Assembly: GCA_035575035.1 (NCBI GenBank)
Contig: DATLYH010000108.1
Coordinates: 1 to 52,583, forward strand
Direction: 5' to 3'
From: DATLYH01 sp035575035
GTDB taxonomy: Bacteria; Planctomycetota; Planctomycetia; Gemmatales; Gemmataceae
Length of the DNA stretch: 52,583 nt
Shown one piece after another: positions 34,963-43,068 of this stretch. The translations under genes were made by a program, and so were the position numbers. Position 1 is the first letter of the stretch. The number at the start of each line of letters is the position of its first letter. The notes below the pieces were generated by a model that had not been told where the DNA came from, did not search any database, and saw only the letters and a program-made list of their open reading frames with translations.

Positions 34963-35244
34963 ATGCACAGGAGGTGGGCAGACCTCGGCGGGTTGGGCGT
35001 GTTACTGCTGCTGGCGATCCTGGGCTGCCGGCCAACCGAAAGCCGTATCAAGCCGCCACCGTTGCGGGAGGAATACACCCTGCCGCCCGCCGATGATGCC
35101 CGCTTCAGCGCACCGCCGATCTTCCCCAAGGAGGCGGGCTCTAGCGGTCCCCGCAAGCTGGCCGACCCGTCCGGCGGGATGCCCCCCTCGCTGCGCACGC
35201 CCGGCAGCACTCGGCTCGGCGGCCCCGGCATGAGCGGATATTGA
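34963..35244 (+). CDS. Small proline-rich lipoprotein
   Basis: 93 residues, ATG 34963 after GGGAGA. A signal helix (GVLLLLAILGC) ends in a lipobox with Cys22. The mature part is Pro/Arg-rich and low-complexity (RIKPPPLREEYTLPPADDA) with no recognised domain. It lies 131 bp after the GspK-like gene and could be a pilotin-like accessory, but there is no direct sign of this. Confidence 0.65.
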   Translation: MHRRWADLGGLGVLLLLAILGCRPTESRIKPPPLREEYTLPPADDARFSAPPIFPKEAGSSGPRKLADPSGGMPPSLRTPGSTRLGGPGMSGY

Positions 35245-35251
35245 TGAATCG

Positions 35252-36172
35252 TCACCCGGACGGGACAACGCCATTGGCGGGCGGCTTCCTTTCGTCGGGG
35301 CCGAAGCGCTTGAGCAGGGCGCGGAGCGTGGCCACCATTTCCTTCTGATCTTCCAGCGTGATTGCCGTTCCGCTGTCTTCCCGCAACCGGCGCAAGCCGC
35401 GCCAGGCGAGGTACACCGGCCAGCCGGCGTGGGCCGCCGAGCGGTTGAACTGCTCGCGCAGCCGTTGCCCCCAAAATAAGCCAAAGCGGTCGCGGAAGCT
35501 CAGCCAGAGCCGATCGAATTCGGATCGCACCCGCTTGGAGCGGTAGGACCGCGCCAGGGCCACCCAGGGACTGATGGCCAGCAGGCACCGCCCGACCAAA
35601 ACTGCCTGGGCTCGGGCGCCGGTCTCGACTTCCACCGCCAGCGCCGCGAACTCAGTCGCACAGCCGATGCCCAGCAACACCACAGCCGGGGCCAGACGCG
35701 TCGGCAGGTAGTTGAGCAGGCCGACTGCCAGCACTGCTCCCAGGAAGAGGAGACGCAACGGGCTAAGGTCGCGCCCCCCTTCGACGAGGGGCCACAGCAG
35801 CACTGCCAGAAGCCCCACGACCACAAAGTTCCACGCAGTCACGCCCGGCCGGCGGGCGCCCAGCACCGCCACCCCCGCGCAACCGGTCAGGCTCAAGGCC
35901 ACGTAGCGGGCCGTTGCCTCCGCGGGGCCCGGCCAGACGCTCGCCGCCAGCGCCGCGCCCCAAGCAGCCCAGGCGATCATGCTCCACTGGACCGCCTGCA
36001 CGAGCGTGGTCCGGCGATTGGCACGCCAGGCCGCCCACAGGGGATAGGCTCCCGTCAACAGGATCAGCCAGCAAATCATCCGTCCGTCGCTCCCGGCAGG
36101 GATCATTAACTCGCGCCAGGCTGTAGCGGTCCTAACGCCGGACCGGTCGGCAAGCTTCTCTCGCCGGGCCAT
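35252..36172 (-). CDS. Multi-pass membrane protein of unknown function
   Basis: 306 residues. Six or more hydrophobic helices lie between about residues 30 and 205 (MICWLILLTGAYPLWAAW, WSMIAWAAWGAALAASVW, FVVVGLLAVLLWPLV, LLFLGAVLAVGLLNYL and others). A cytoplasmic-looking C-terminal part is rich in Arg and Trp (SYRSKRVRSEFDRLWLSF). I do not recognise the family. CAGGA upstream supports ATG 36172. The stop lies 7 bp from the end of the convergent lipoprotein gene. Confidence 0.65.
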   Translation of the reverse strand: MARREKLADRSGVRTATAWRELMIPAGSDGRMICWLILLTGAYPLWAAWRANRRTTLVQAVQWSMIAWAAWGAALAASVWPGPAEATARYVALSLTGCAGVAVLGARRPGVTAWNFVVVGLLAVLLWPLVEGGRDLSPLRLLFLGAVLAVGLLNYLPTRLAPAVVLLGIGCATEFAALAVEVETGARAQAVLVGRCLLAISPWVALARSYRSKRVRSEFDRLWLSFRDRFGLFWGQRLREQFNRSAAHAGWPVYLAWRGLRRLREDSGTAITLEDQKEMVATLRALLKRFGPDERKPPANGVVPSG

Positions 36173-36289
36173 TTTCGCCGTCCTGCTCCCGGCGGCCTGG
36201 CCGATTTAGTTTATCAGGCAGGGGAGAGGGATCTCCCGGGGTATACTCCGTCGTCGCCCACCGTCTCTCGCCCAGCCTGGAGGTGGCAC

Positions 36290-36973
36290 ATGAAATCGCG
36301 AGTCTTGCTGGCCCTCGGAGTCCTGGTCGTGTTGAGTACGTCGGCGTTGGCGGGGATTTTCAAGAAGGCTCCCAAGCCCAATCCCAAGGAGCGCGTCCCG
36401 GAGTTGATCATCATTGTCAAGACGGACAAGGACGAGAGCAAGCGGGCTGCCGCGGCCGAAGAGTTGCGCGAGTACGATCCCAAGGCATTCCCCGACATCG
36501 TGCCGGTGTTGATCGACGTCCTGATGAACGACCCCAAGCCGGCCGTGCGGGCGGAGGCGGCCCAGAGCCTGGGGAAGATTCGGCCGGTGAGTATGGAAGC
36601 CGGCTGGGCGCTGGAGCAGGCGCTGGCCAAGGACCCGTCGATGCGTGTCCGGCTCCAGGCCCGCAGCTCGCTCTTGCAGTACCACTGGGCCGGTTATCGC
36701 CCACCCAAGGACGGCCCGGTCATCGAGAGCAAGGAACCGCCGCTGGCGCCGCCCCCCGCTCAAGGGCCGTCACTGGCCCCGCCTGCTGCCCAGGGACCAT
36801 CGCCGGCGCCGCCGTCGCGGTTGGTGCCGAAACCACAGTCGATCACCCCGGCGGGCGCCCGGCCGCTGGCGCCTAGCCTGCTGCCGACGCCGACAACCGA
36901 GCCGCCGCTTCTGGAGCCAACCCCTGCCGCGCCTCGGAACGATGGCCCGGCCCTCGACCCGCCGTCGTTTTGA
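36290..36973 (+). CDS. Exported HEAT-repeat protein with proline-rich tail
   Basis: 227 residues, ATG 36290. Signal peptide MKSRVLLALGVLVVLSTSALAG. About two HEAT-like units follow (ESKRAAAAEELREYDPKAFP; KPAVRAEAAQSLGKI), which usually mediate protein binding. From residue 150 on, the chain is Pro/Ala/Leu-rich and repetitive (APPPAQGPSLAPPAAQGPS), consistent with a periplasm-spanning or disordered linker. The partner is unknown. Confidence 0.78.
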   Translation: MKSRVLLALGVLVVLSTSALAGIFKKAPKPNPKERVPELIIIVKTDKDESKRAAAAEELREYDPKAFPDIVPVLIDVLMNDPKPAVRAEAAQSLGKIRPVSMEAGWALEQALAKDPSMRVRLQARSSLLQYHWAGYRPPKDGPVIESKEPPLAPPPAQGPSLAPPAAQGPSPAPPSRLVPKPQSITPAGARPLAPSLLPTPTTEPPLLEPTPAAPRNDGPALDPPSF

Positions 36974-37381
36974 CGGTGAAGTGCGGTTAGGGGGCTCACT
37001 CCGGTTGCGCGCCTGAAAAACGCCGGGAAAACTGCTTCCGGGCATGGCCGTCATTTTGGTGAATGGATGCGAAGGTAGTAGCGCGGCTTGCCCCGGATTT
37101 TCCGCCCCACGACCGTCATCGTGCGCGAACAGCGGGAAGTCGGGGGAGGGTTGGACGGGTTTCCGGCACCCGTGGGCCGGATCCAGGATATTGCCGGGGT
37201 TGTTGAAGGGTTGAAAATTGCGTAATCTAACCTTGGACATGGCGAAGTCTCCTGAGTTGGGGTTTGTCGTGTTCACGGCCGGTCCGGCCGCAACGGATCG
37301 ACCATGAGGATGAATCCAGCAGGTGTCGAGCAAAAACGGGTGCGGATGAAATTAGCTCAACACCAGCAATAAAAAAGACCT
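36974..37381. other. Gap before tRNA-Ser; possible small minus-strand gene
   Basis: No gene is certain. On the minus strand a CAGGAG box precedes ATG at 37240, opening MSKVRLRNFQPFNNPGNILD. The frame then runs antisense into the HEAT gene, which is implausible for a real protein. A second frame nearby ends RYYLRIHSPK and a stop at 37043-37062. A small frameshifted gene is possible. Confidence 0.35.
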
Positions 37382-37468
37382 GGAGAGGTGCCAGAGCGGC
37401 CGATTGGGCCGGTCTCGAAAACCGGTGTGGCGGCAACGCCACCGAGGGTTCGAATCCCTCCCTCTCCG
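37382..37468 (+). tRNA. serU: tRNA-Ser (anticodon CGA)
   Basis: Acceptor arm GGAGAGG pairs with CCTCTCC, discriminator G. Anticodon stem CCGGT/ACCGG encloses the loop CTCGAAA, giving anticodon CGA (reads UCG). A long variable arm (GTGGCGGCAACGCCAC) marks a class II tRNA, and the T-arm is GAGGGTTCGAATCCCTC. 3' CCA is not encoded. The seryl-tRNA synthetase gene lies 7 kb downstream on the other strand. A recombinase remnant begins 45 bp after the tRNA end. Confidence 0.95.
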
Positions 37469-37512
37469 CTTGCTGCGCAAGGACTTGGCGGCGGTGCCGG
37501 CCCCAGGCAGTC

Positions 37513-37870
37513 CTACCGACGGGCAGCGGGTTGCAGCAACTGTCGCGTCAGTTTGCGGATGGCGTCTTGAAAGGTATCGTCCACACGGGCGGAGTAGTCC
37601 ATCGCCACCTGCATCGAATTGTGCCGCATCAACTCGTGGAGCATGGCGGCCCCACTCTTGCCGAGCATCTGCGCTACCCGGCACCCGAAGCCTTTTCGGA
37701 GCCGGTGTATCGACAACTTGACGCCTGCCCGCTTCGCCGTCACGAGCATCTGGTCAGGACGATTCGGTTGTCGGCGAAGTCTACCCAGGGCTATTCCTCA
37801 GACGACTCCCCCACCAAGAGGAGCGCTTCCGACAGGCGCAGCCCTGCCGCACAGCAGGTATGGCCGCCCA
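37513..37870 (-). pseudogene. Decayed tyrosine recombinase (integrase) next to tRNA-Ser
   Basis: Read on the minus strand, 37513-37749 encodes the recombinase C-terminus: IHRLRKGFGCRVAQML contains the HxxR box, ELMRHNSMQVAMDYSA the second His/Asn box and the nucleophilic Tyr. Upstream, in another frame, AGLRLSEALLLVGESSEE is box I with its Arg, then a TAG stop, then PWVDFADNRIVL. So the catalytic half is present but broken by a stop and a frameshift, and the N-terminal part is missing. Such enzymes often integrate into tRNA 3' ends. I found no duplicated tRNA end in the window. Confidence 0.82.
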
Positions 37871-37997
37871 AAGGTCAGCCTGGGACCTGGGCCAACAGCT
37901 GCCCGAACGATTCTATTGGGATGGGGTGTGGTTTCTTCCTCAGGACATGACGGCCGGGAACTACTGCCTGGGAATCGAAGAACTCCTCAAAGTCTGA
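37860..37997 (+). CDS. Possible 45-residue gene fragment
   Basis: From ATG 37860 the frame reads WDLGQQLPERFYWDGVWFLP and ends GNYCLGIEELLKV. The composition is protein-like, but there is no clear ribosome-binding site and the start abuts the recombinase remnant. I do not recognise the family. It is probably a leftover C-terminus of a gene once carried by the mobile element. Confidence 0.35.
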   Translation: MAAQRSAWDLGQQLPERFYWDGVWFLPQDMTAGNYCLGIEELLKV

Positions 37998-38471
37998 GCA
38001 ACGGATTTGTCTCATCATTTATAGTAATAACCGTTATCAGAACCTTCATTCTTTCTTGGGGTACAACCTTCTGATCTGCTGTCTCTCTTACTGACCGCGT
38101 CGATGACAGCAGCGGCCGTCATTCTGACCCTATCGGAATCCCTATTAGTTCATCGGCGCACGCGCTAACCTTTGCTTCCCTTTGCTCATCAGTCCTCACC
38201 AGGAGTTCGCGCACGGATCCTTGCCCGAAAGTTGTCCCTGCCGCGGAAGGAACCGTTTGCCGTTACAACCGGGCAGCTTGGTCATCATCGTCCCCGCGTG
38301 GTCAGCGCCGGGCAGGTGAGGGAATCGCCGAGCATCGGCTATTGGATCAGGCGGTTAGCCCGCTGCCAAGAATTGGTGGGAACAAGTGTCATTTACGGCC
38401 GGGCTGGCTCCTGATAAACTCTCGTGGCGCAACGCCGGGGCGATGCTCGCGGCCGATGGGGGAGAAGAACC
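37998..38471. other. Lower-GC gene-free stretch
   Basis: About 470 bp, visibly more AT-rich than its surroundings in its first third (TTTATAGTAATAACCG). No gene, repeat or RNA was recognised. It probably belongs to the same decayed insertion as the recombinase remnant. Confidence 0.5.
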
Positions 38472-39242
38472 ATGCCCCGGTTCCTTCAGGATTTGCTTGA
38501 GCTGCTTCACCAGCATGCCGGCCGGATCGTGGGGGCGGCGGTCATCTTGCTGGTCGGCTGGCTGGCCGTGCGCTACCTGATTGCACCGCTGCACCGGCTG
38601 CTGGAACGCAGCCGGATGGACCCCTCCACCGTCTCCTTTCTGATCAATACCCTCCGCAGCGTGCTGATCGTAGCGGTGCTGCTCGGCGTGCTCCAAGAGT
38701 TGGGGGTCGAGACCACCTCCCTGCTCGCCCTGCTCGGTGCCGCGGGGCTGGCAGTGGTGCTGTCGTTGCAAAACTTCCTGGCCAACTTCGCAGCCGGCCT
38801 GCTGCTCCTCTCCTACCGCATGGTGCGCGTCGGCGACCTGGTCGAGGTCGGCGATGTCCGCGGCTATGTCACCGAAATGCTCCCCTTCCACGTCGTCATT
38901 GTCACCCTCGACAACCAGCGCGTCACCATCCCCAACACGACCTTGACCAACGGCCCGGTCCGCAACCATTCCGTCCTGCCGACCCACCGGGTGCAGTGGA
39001 CGCTCCCCCTGACGCCGCAGGATGACGTGGCCCGCGTGATCGAGGCGTTGACGGTTCGGCTGAAGGCCGACCCGCGCATCCTGAGCGAGCCGGCACCGCA
39101 GCTGTTCATCCAGGATTGGGCCGCCGACAAGAGGACCTTGATGGTACAGGCCTGGACCTCCACCACGGCCCACCTGGCGGTGCAGCAGGAGTTGCTCGCA
39201 ACCCTGGGCCAGACCGTGGAGGCGGTGCGGCGGCCGTCGTGA
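38472..39242 (+). CDS. mscS: Small mechanosensitive channel (MscS family)
   Basis: 256 residues, ATG 38472 after GGGGGAGAAG. Three membrane helices: about 14-34, 55-75 and the pore helix with LLGAAGLAVVLSLQNFLANF, matching the MscS TM3. VGDLVEVGDVRGYVTEMLPF and VTIPNTTLTNGPVRNHS belong to the MscS beta domain. It should open under membrane tension and release solutes in osmotic downshock. Length is typical of MscS. Confidence 0.94.
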   Translation: MPRFLQDLLELLHQHAGRIVGAAVILLVGWLAVRYLIAPLHRLLERSRMDPSTVSFLINTLRSVLIVAVLLGVLQELGVETTSLLALLGAAGLAVVLSLQNFLANFAAGLLLLSYRMVRVGDLVEVGDVRGYVTEMLPFHVVIVTLDNQRVTIPNTTLTNGPVRNHSVLPTHRVQWTLPLTPQDDVARVIEALTVRLKADPRILSEPAPQLFIQDWAADKRTLMVQAWTSTTAHLAVQQELLATLGQTVEAVRRPS

Positions 39243-39262
39243 GGGCTTCCGGTCAGACGGCC

Positions 39263-40219
39263 TCACGGTCTCTTCCCTTTTTTGAGGCCCCTTTCGATCA
39301 GGTCCCCGGGGACTTTGCCGCCGATGGTCACCGTGTTCTTCCGGCTGGACACCGTCAACGCGTCGAGGATGTCGCCGAAGAGCGGGCCATACTCCTTGCT
39401 GCTCAGGGCGGCGAACTGCACGAAGCCCTTCAGCGCCTCCATGAGCCGGCGCACCTCGTCGGCCGACCCTGCATCGGTGGCATGAATCTGGATGGCGACC
39501 TGGACAGCATCGCCCAGGGCCGCCGCTCCCGTGAAAGAGGTGATCTTCTCGGCCACGGTCGCGGTCTGCGGATTGCCCTTGAGCACCTCGCGGACTTCAC
39601 TGGTCGCCAGGGCAGCGAACCACAGACTCTGCCCCGGGTCTGCCTGTCGGATCAACTCCTGCAGCTCCTTTTTGACCCGCGGTCCTTGTGAACCAGCACC
39701 CCGAGCGGCGGCCACGACGGTCTCTTGCGCCGGCGAAACCAGCAGGGTATGGCGGTCGATAAAGGCGGCAAAGCCGGTTCCGCCATCCTTCTTGCCCCGG
39801 CTCTCGTAGATGCGCAGGCTGCCCTGCCGGTGGACCTTCACGGCGTCGGGATCGTTCCGGGTGATCCCGTCGGCGACGGCGTGGATGCGGTCCAGGTTGA
39901 AATTGCCGGCGACGATCAGCAGCACCCGGTCGGGCGCGCGGCTGCCGGGGGCGGCCAGGGTCACGCTCTGGATGTCCCGGAACGGGTCCAGGCCGACCGC
40001 GTTAAGGAACTTCTCCCCTTCGGGGTTCTCCTTAAGGGCGGCCCGGAGTTGCTCCAACGCATGCTTTTTGATTAGCGGCGCATCAAGCAGCTGACGGACG
40101 TTGACAAACACCACCACTTCGGTGTCATCGGGCAGGTAACGGTTGACTTCGGCCGCTGGGGCCGGCAATGTTGCCGCCAGCACCAGCAGCCCCGCCCAGG
40201 CGTGACGATGAGGAAACAT
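39263..40219 (-). CDS. Secreted planctomycete protein, YLPDDT family (copy 2)
   Basis: 318 residues from ATG 40219; the frame is open upstream, but that stretch has no family likeness. A signal peptide ending LPAPAAEV is followed by NRYLPDDTEVVVFVNVRQLL and KKHALEQLRAALKENPEGEK, shared almost motif for motif with the next gene (40345-41328). Catalytic motifs are absent. These are tandem paralogues of unknown function, probably periplasmic. Confidence 0.78.
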   Translation of the reverse strand: MFPHRHAWAGLLVLAATLPAPAAEVNRYLPDDTEVVVFVNVRQLLDAPLIKKHALEQLRAALKENPEGEKFLNAVGLDPFRDIQSVTLAAPGSRAPDRVLLIVAGNFNLDRIHAVADGITRNDPDAVKVHRQGSLRIYESRGKKDGGTGFAAFIDRHTLLVSPAQETVVAAARGAGSQGPRVKKELQELIRQADPGQSLWFAALATSEVREVLKGNPQTATVAEKITSFTGAAALGDAVQVAIQIHATDAGSADEVRRLMEALKGFVQFAALSSKEYGPLFGDILDALTVSSRKNTVTIGGKVPGDLIERGLKKGKRP

Positions 40220-40344
40220 GGGTTGGGGGACCTTTCCAGCTGAGGGTCGGGGGAGGAATGTCCCTCCCGCCGGCCGCTCGGTTGACCCCGGCGGGGGCTG
40301 GATCCCGCCGTTCATCCCCATTATGACCGGATGTCAAGGGGGAC

Positions 40345-41328
40345 TCACGGCTCCGGCTTCAGGGTCTTCTCGATCAACTCGGCCGGGACCGCGGCGGTGA
40401 TGACGACTGCCTTGTCCTTGATGGTCGTCTTCACACCTTTGATGACGTCCACCAGCGGGGTCAATTCCTTCTGATTGGCCGCCAGGATCGCCACGATGCC
40501 CATCAGCTGGTTGATGCCATCGGCGATGACCTTGTTCATCTCCTTGGCCGCCTGCACATCGCGGGCGCTGAGGACAAACTGGGCCTTGATGTCGTCGCGG
40601 ACAGTGACACCGCCGGCGATAGCCTCGACTTTTTTGAAGAACTCCTTGACGTTCTCGTCGGCGGCGGCCGGCAGCCCCTTCGCCAGGGCGCTGCTGCCGA
40701 CGGCGACCCACACGCTCTGCTTGGCGTCCATCCGCTCCAGCAGCGGGCCGATCTCCTTCTTCTGCAATACCGTCTTCTTCTGGCCGGCCGCCTTGTCCAG
40801 GGCCTCGGTGATGTACTCCCCGGCAACGCTGGCCACCAGGGTGTTGCGGTCAGCCACGGCGGCGAACACCGGCTTGGGCTGGTCAGGAACCTTGACTTCG
40901 TAAACCTGGTAGACGCCGGTCTTCTGGAGCTTCAAAAGGTCGGGCTGGTTTTTGGCGACTTCGGCCGCCTTAGCTTTGATCTTGTCCGGGTCGAAGCGGC
41001 CGGTGACGATCACCAGGCCCTTCTCCTCTTCATTCAGGCTGGGGCTGGCCAGGATTAGCTGGTCGATGTCCTTGAGCGGGTCAAGGCCGAGGGCATCGAG
41101 CACCTTCTGGACCTCCTCGTTTTCCTTCAGCCCCTGCTTGATCCGCTCCAAGGCATGCTTTTTGACCAAGGCCGAGTCGAGGATCTGCCGGATGTTGATG
41201 GTGACGACCGCCCCGGTGTCGTCAGGGAGGTACTTGTGCACCTCGGCGGCACCGGCCTGGGCCGGCAGCAAGGTCAGGGCCAGGGTCAGGCTAAGGGCGC
41301 CGGTCCAGGCTTTGGCGTGTGGAGTCAT
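40345..41328 (-). CDS. Secreted planctomycete protein, YLPDDT family (copy 1)
   Basis: 327 residues. Signal peptide with hydrophobic core LSLTLALTLLPAQAGA. The mature protein begins AEVHKYLPDDTGAVVTINIR, then KKHALERIKQGLKENEEVQK, LGLDPLKDIDQLILASP. The whole length aligns with 39263-40219, so one arose from the other by tandem duplication. No known domain is recognised. The two genes are 125 bp apart in the same direction. Confidence 0.82.
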   Translation of the reverse strand: MTPHAKAWTGALSLTLALTLLPAQAGAAEVHKYLPDDTGAVVTINIRQILDSALVKKHALERIKQGLKENEEVQKVLDALGLDPLKDIDQLILASPSLNEEEKGLVIVTGRFDPDKIKAKAAEVAKNQPDLLKLQKTGVYQVYEVKVPDQPKPVFAAVADRNTLVASVAGEYITEALDKAAGQKKTVLQKKEIGPLLERMDAKQSVWVAVGSSALAKGLPAAADENVKEFFKKVEAIAGGVTVRDDIKAQFVLSARDVQAAKEMNKVIADGINQLMGIVAILAANQKELTPLVDVIKGVKTTIKDKAVVITAAVPAELIEKTLKPEP

Positions 41329-41440
41329 GTGTGTGCAATCCTTTCCAGGGATATGGAAGAGTTTGCGGCGGGCCTTGCAACCCTACCGCGGCCTACCGGC
41401 GGTGATACCGCCGACGACGGACGAAGGTTTCAGTCCGGTT

Positions 41441-42646
41441 TTACCTCACCCGGCAAATCAGGCACTTGAGGTAGTTCGATTCCGGACACGTTACCGCTAC
41501 CGGGTGATCGGGGGCCTGCCCGCGCCGCTGGAGGATCTGGATCTCACGTGCTTCCTCCACCGCTAGCTGGGCAAGTAGGTCTTCTAGCATACCGGCCGTG
41601 ATAAGCCCCGAGCAACAGCAGGTTACCAGGATGCCATCGGGTTCCAACAGGCGCAGGGCGAGCGTTTGCAGCCGACGGTAGCCACGTAGCGCCTCTTCCA
41701 CCGCCGATTGCCGGCGGGCGAACTTGGGCGGATCGAGCACCACCATTCCGAAGCGCTCGCCGGCCGCCACCAGGGCGTCCATCTGGTCGAAGACATCGGC
41801 ACAGATGAAGGAGACCCGGTCGGCCAGGCCGTTGCGTGCGGCATTGGCACGAGCCAACTCCAGGGCCGGTACCGAGCTGTCCACGGCCACGACTCTGGTC
41901 GCGCCGGCACGGGCGGCATGCAGGCCGAAGCCCCCTGTGTAGCAGAAGGCGTCGAGCACGCGCCGGCCGGCGGCCAGGGCGGCGACCGCCTGTCGGTTGT
42001 CGCGCTGGTCCAGGTAGAAGCCGGTCTTCTGCCCCTCGGCCAGGTTGACCAGGAAGCGTAGCCCGCCTTCCTCGATCTCGACCGGCCCATCAGGCAGCCG
42101 GCCCCAGAGCGGGCCGTCTTGCAGCTCCAGTCCTTCAAGCCGGCCGATGCCGCGCTCGGTGCGCAGTTGAATGCCCTCCGGCTGGGTCAGCTCCACCAGG
42201 AGCTCGGCCAGCATCTCGCGCCGCTGCCCCATCCCCAAGGCGGTGAACTGGACCACCAGCCAGCGGTCGTAACGGTCTACCGTTAGCCCCGACAGGCCGT
42301 CGGCCTCGCTGAAAACCAGCCGGCAGGCACCCCCCGGCCGGTCCAGCCCGAGGATGGGCCCGCGCAGGCGCAGTGCTGCTTCCAGTCGGTCGCGGAAGAA
42401 GGCGCGGTCGAGGGGCACATCGGCGGACCATGAGTAGAGCCGGACGCGGATATTACTTTTGCTGTTGTACAGGCCGCGGGCCACGAAGTTGCCGGTGTGG
42501 GAGCGCAGGTCAACCACGTCGCCATCGGCCGGCGTGCCGGCAACCGACGCGACAGCACCGGCGAAGACCCAGGGGTGCCGGCCATAAAAGGGACGGGCCC
42601 GGCGCGGCCGCAGGATAACGCTCGGCAGGTCCAAGGGAAGACTCAA
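41441..42646 (-). CDS. rlmI: Class I SAM-dependent rRNA (cytosine-C5) methyltransferase, RlmI-like
   Basis: About 401 residues. An N-terminal PUA domain (RRARPFYGRHPWVFAGAV...GNFVARGLYN) precedes a Rossmann methyltransferase: VLDAFCYTGGFGLHAARAGA for SAM binding, VVLDPPKFARRQ, and a cysteine-rich VTCCCSGLI with the probable catalytic Cys. It should methylate a cytosine in 23S rRNA, as E. coli RlmI does at C1962. The start is set at TTG 42646, which overlaps the rhodanese stop as TTGA; a further TTG at 42634 is possible, and neither has a strong ribosome-binding site. Confidence 0.85.
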   Translation of the reverse strand: MSLPLDLPSVILRPRRARPFYGRHPWVFAGAVASVAGTPADGDVVDLRSHTGNFVARGLYNSKSNIRVRLYSWSADVPLDRAFFRDRLEAALRLRGPILGLDRPGGACRLVFSEADGLSGLTVDRYDRWLVVQFTALGMGQRREMLAELLVELTQPEGIQLRTERGIGRLEGLELQDGPLWGRLPDGPVEIEEGGLRFLVNLAEGQKTGFYLDQRDNRQAVAALAAGRRVLDAFCYTGGFGLHAARAGATRVVAVDSSVPALELARANAARNGLADRVSFICADVFDQMDALVAAGERFGMVVLDPPKFARRQSAVEEALRGYRRLQTLALRLLEPDGILVTCCCSGLITAGMLEDLLAQLAVEEAREIQILQRRGQAPDHPVAVTCPESNYLKCLICRVR

Positions 42647-43020
42647 TCTTTGGTCAGCGGGTAGCCCTTCTCGCGCCAGCCGCGGATCCCGCCGTCCATC
42701 GAGTAGACGTTGGTGTAGCCCATCTTCTGCAAGTTGTCGGCCGCCAGGGCCGAGCGAAAGCCGCCGCCGCAGTACAGGACGATCTCCGCCGCGGTGTCCG
42801 GGATCTTCTGCTCCACGTCGCGCTCGATGATGCCCTTGCTCAGGTGGATGGCGCCGGGGAGGTGGTCCTTGGCCCACTCGCTTTCCTCGCGGACATCGAT
42901 CAGATGGAAGCGCTCGCCGCGGTCGAGCTTGGCCTTGACCTCATCGACCGTCAGCTCGCGGATGCGGCTCCGGGCATCCTGGACCAACTTCAGGAAGCGC
43001 GGCGAATGTTGCGGTGCCAT
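42643..43020 (-). CDS. Single-domain rhodanese-like protein
   Basis: 125 residues. LIDVREESEWAKDHLPGAIH and active-site loop LYCGGGFRSALAA, with catalytic Cys, then VYSMDGGIRGWREKGYPL: a complete rhodanese domain. It probably transfers sulfane sulfur between small molecules or proteins in the cytoplasm. Its stop overlaps the methyltransferase start, and it is 48 bp after the UvrC gene, so the three may form one operon. Confidence 0.9.
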   Translation of the reverse strand: MAPQHSPRFLKLVQDARSRIRELTVDEVKAKLDRGERFHLIDVREESEWAKDHLPGAIHLSKGIIERDVEQKIPDTAAEIVLYCGGGFRSALAADNLQKMGYTNVYSMDGGIRGWREKGYPLTKD

Positions 43021-43068
43021 GATGAATTCCTCCGCTCCGGTCCACGGATTGCCACCCGTGGGCCTGGC

